Assembly (NCBI GenBank): GCA_015056885.1
Contig: SVFL01000033.1
Coordinates: 1-32,721, forward strand
DNA: 32,721 nucleotides
Source of the DNA: Lachnospiraceae bacterium
GTDB taxonomy: Bacteria; Bacillota; Clostridia; Lachnospirales; Lachnospiraceae
Direction of reading: 5' to 3'
Part shown: positions 31,698 through 32,721 of the stretch, piece by piece
How the letters are laid out: each line of letters starts with the position of its first letter
Numbering within the stretch: the first letter of the stretch is position 1
Position numbers and translations under genes: made by a program
The notes under the pieces: generated by a model
Seen by the model: the letters and a program-made list of their open reading frames with translations, nothing else
What the model was told of the DNA's origin: nothing
Database searches by the model: none

Positions 31698-32621
31698 ATG
31701 CAACACATTACATCACTGGATGCCGGTCTGGAGCTTTTCAAAACGCTTGGTTCCGAAGTCCGTATAGAAATCATCAAACTTTTATTAGAAAACAAGCAAA
31801 TGAATATGAATGAGCTTGCTTCCTGTCTCAATATTACAAACGGCGCCCTGACCAATCATATCAAGAAACTGGAATCCTGTGGTGTTATCACTACTTCCAA
31901 TGAGTCAACCGGACACGGCAACCAAAAGCTCTGCTCTCTGCGTCTGGATAAAATCCTAATTGATTTGGATGTATCCGATGCCTTCCAAAATGTATATAAT
32001 GTAGACTTAAAAGTTGGACACTACTCCGACTATAAAGTATACCCTACCTGTGGACTGGCTTCCTCCACAGCACTTATTGGAGAGGTAGATGACACGAGAT
32101 ACTTTGCCCATCCGGACCGGTATAATGCCGAAATCCTTTGGTTTACCAAAGGATATATCGAATATGAAATACCCAATTTCATTCCTTTTTCACAGAAAAT
32201 TACTCAAATTATGATTTCGGTGGAATTAAGTTCGGAGGCTCCCGGCATCAACAGTGTCTGGCCCTCGGATATCAGTTTTTACTTAAATGATGTTTGCATT
32301 GGAATGTGGACATCCCCCGGTGATTTCGGCGACGTGAAGGGTATTTTTACACCGGACTGGTGGTTCCCTAACTGGAACCAATACGGATTACTGAAATTAC
32401 TCGTAATCAATAAAAACGGCACTTTTATCGATGGATTACAGATTTCAAACATCAATATCTACGATTTCAATCTGGATTATAATAGCAAAATCAAATTCCG
32501 TATGGCTGTAAACGATGATGCCAAGCACGTTGGAGGACTTACCATATTCGGCAGTTCCTTCGGTAACTATGGACAGGATATCAAAGTCAGCATTAACTAT
32601 ACTCCCATTACGGAATCATAA
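31698..32621 (+). CDS. ArsR-like transcriptional regulator with beta-rich C-terminal domain
   Basis: 307 aa. Residues 8-90 form a winged helix of the ArsR/HTH_5 type (LFKTLGSEVRIEIIKLLLEN, MNELASCLNITNGALTNHIKKL with the recognition helix about 47-60). It has no metal-binding Cys pair of the ArsR kind. Residues about 105-307 are an aromatic-rich domain made of predicted strands (VYPTCGLASSTALIG, ISFYLNDVCIGMWTSPGD, FTPDWWFPNWNQYGLLKLL, IKVSINYTPI); I do not recognise it with confidence, but it resembles a jelly-roll carbohydrate-binding fold. AGGAGG lies seven bases before the ATG at 31698. Divergent from the sugar ABC operon, which it probably controls in response to a sugar. Confidence 0.85.
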   Translation: MQHITSLDAGLELFKTLGSEVRIEIIKLLLENKQMNMNELASCLNITNGALTNHIKKLESCGVITTSNESTGHGNQKLCSLRLDKILIDLDVSDAFQNVYNVDLKVGHYSDYKVYPTCGLASSTALIGEVDDTRYFAHPDRYNAEILWFTKGYIEYEIPNFIPFSQKITQIMISVELSSEAPGINSVWPSDISFYLNDVCIGMWTSPGDFGDVKGIFTPDWWFPNWNQYGLLKLLVINKNGTFIDGLQISNINIYDFNLDYNSKIKFRMAVNDDAKHVGGLTIFGSSFGNYGQDIKVSINYTPITES

Positions 32622-32625
32622 AAAA

Positions 32626-32663
32626 GGAGCTGTCGCACTAAGTGATTAGTGCGCAGCTCCTTT
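32626..32663 (+). terminator. Terminator of the ArsR-like regulator gene
   Basis: GGAGCTG-T-CGCACTA (32626-32640) pairs with TAGTGCGCAGCTCC (32647-32660), leaving one bulged T and a 6-nt loop; only a short TTT follows. It sits 4 bp past the stop codon. Confidence 0.75.
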
Positions 32664-32670
32664 GCTGTGC

Positions 32671-32709
32671 AAAAAATAACTGCCGAACTCTCGAAAGAAT
32701 CCGGCAGTT
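32671..32709 (-). terminator. Terminator of a minus-strand gene beyond the window
   Basis: AACTGCCG (32678-32685) and CGGCAGTT (32702-32709) form the stem, and six Ts follow on the minus strand (complement of 32671-32676). It implies a convergent gene lying to the right of the window. Confidence 0.75.
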
Positions 32710-32721
32710 GGTGTAAAATAT

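Overview
The window looks like chromosomal DNA from an anaerobic Firmicute of the Clostridia, most likely a Lachnospiraceae member. This rests on moderate-to-low GC, strong GGAGG ribosome sites, a T-box leader, BcrA-type ABC/two-component clusters, lipoprotein binding proteins, a DUF624 protein beside a sugar ABC transporter, and many intrinsic terminators. I see no insertion sequence, phage gene, CRISPR array, tRNA or rRNA. All genes but two (the NhaC antiporter and the last regulator) are on the minus strand, so the layout below runs from low to high coordinates although transcription runs mostly leftward.

1-10.2 kb: a chemoreceptor, a membrane S41-type protein, two ABC-2 permeases and their ATPase form one leftward run. 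Behind a terminator lies the histidine kinase/response regulator pair that probably controls it. Next comes a three-gene polar amino-acid ABC operon (ATPase, permease, lipoprotein). Its binding protein reads as a circular permutation: lobe II precedes lobe I. 10.3-14.3 kb: a NhaC antiporter on the plus strand, converging through a shared terminator on an ECF sigma operon with two zinc-finger anti-sigma-like membrane proteins and a membrane-anchored protein of unknown function. 14.3-15.1 kb: a gene-free stretch with four copies of a roughly 40-bp repeat in nested inverted order.

15.1-19.9 kb: an FtsX/MacB-type permease with a duplicated coiled extracellular insert, its LolD-like ATPase and a TetR regulator. 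The same palindrome, ATAAC-N3-GTTAT, sits at the TetR promoter and upstream of the ABC pair. 19.9-23.2 kb: trpBA behind a tryptophan T-box, and a DUF368 undecaprenyl-phosphate translocase homologue. TrpB looks intact; TrpA has lost most of the usual loops that hold the phosphate of indole-glycerol phosphate.

23.3-32.6 kb: what looks like a sugar-sensing and c-di-GMP locus. A divergent promoter region separates a sugar ABC transporter (lipoprotein and two permeases, no ATPase here) from an ArsR-like regulator with a large beta-rich C-terminal domain. Downstream are a DUF624 protein and two soluble GGDEF proteins. One has a LacI-type sugar-binding domain without its DNA-binding domain. The other has a degenerate EAL domain and a C-terminal LamG/concanavalin-like lectin fold. 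The most novel items are the permuted binding protein, the lectin-tailed GGDEF protein and its neighbourhood, the altered TrpA, and the nested repeat cluster.
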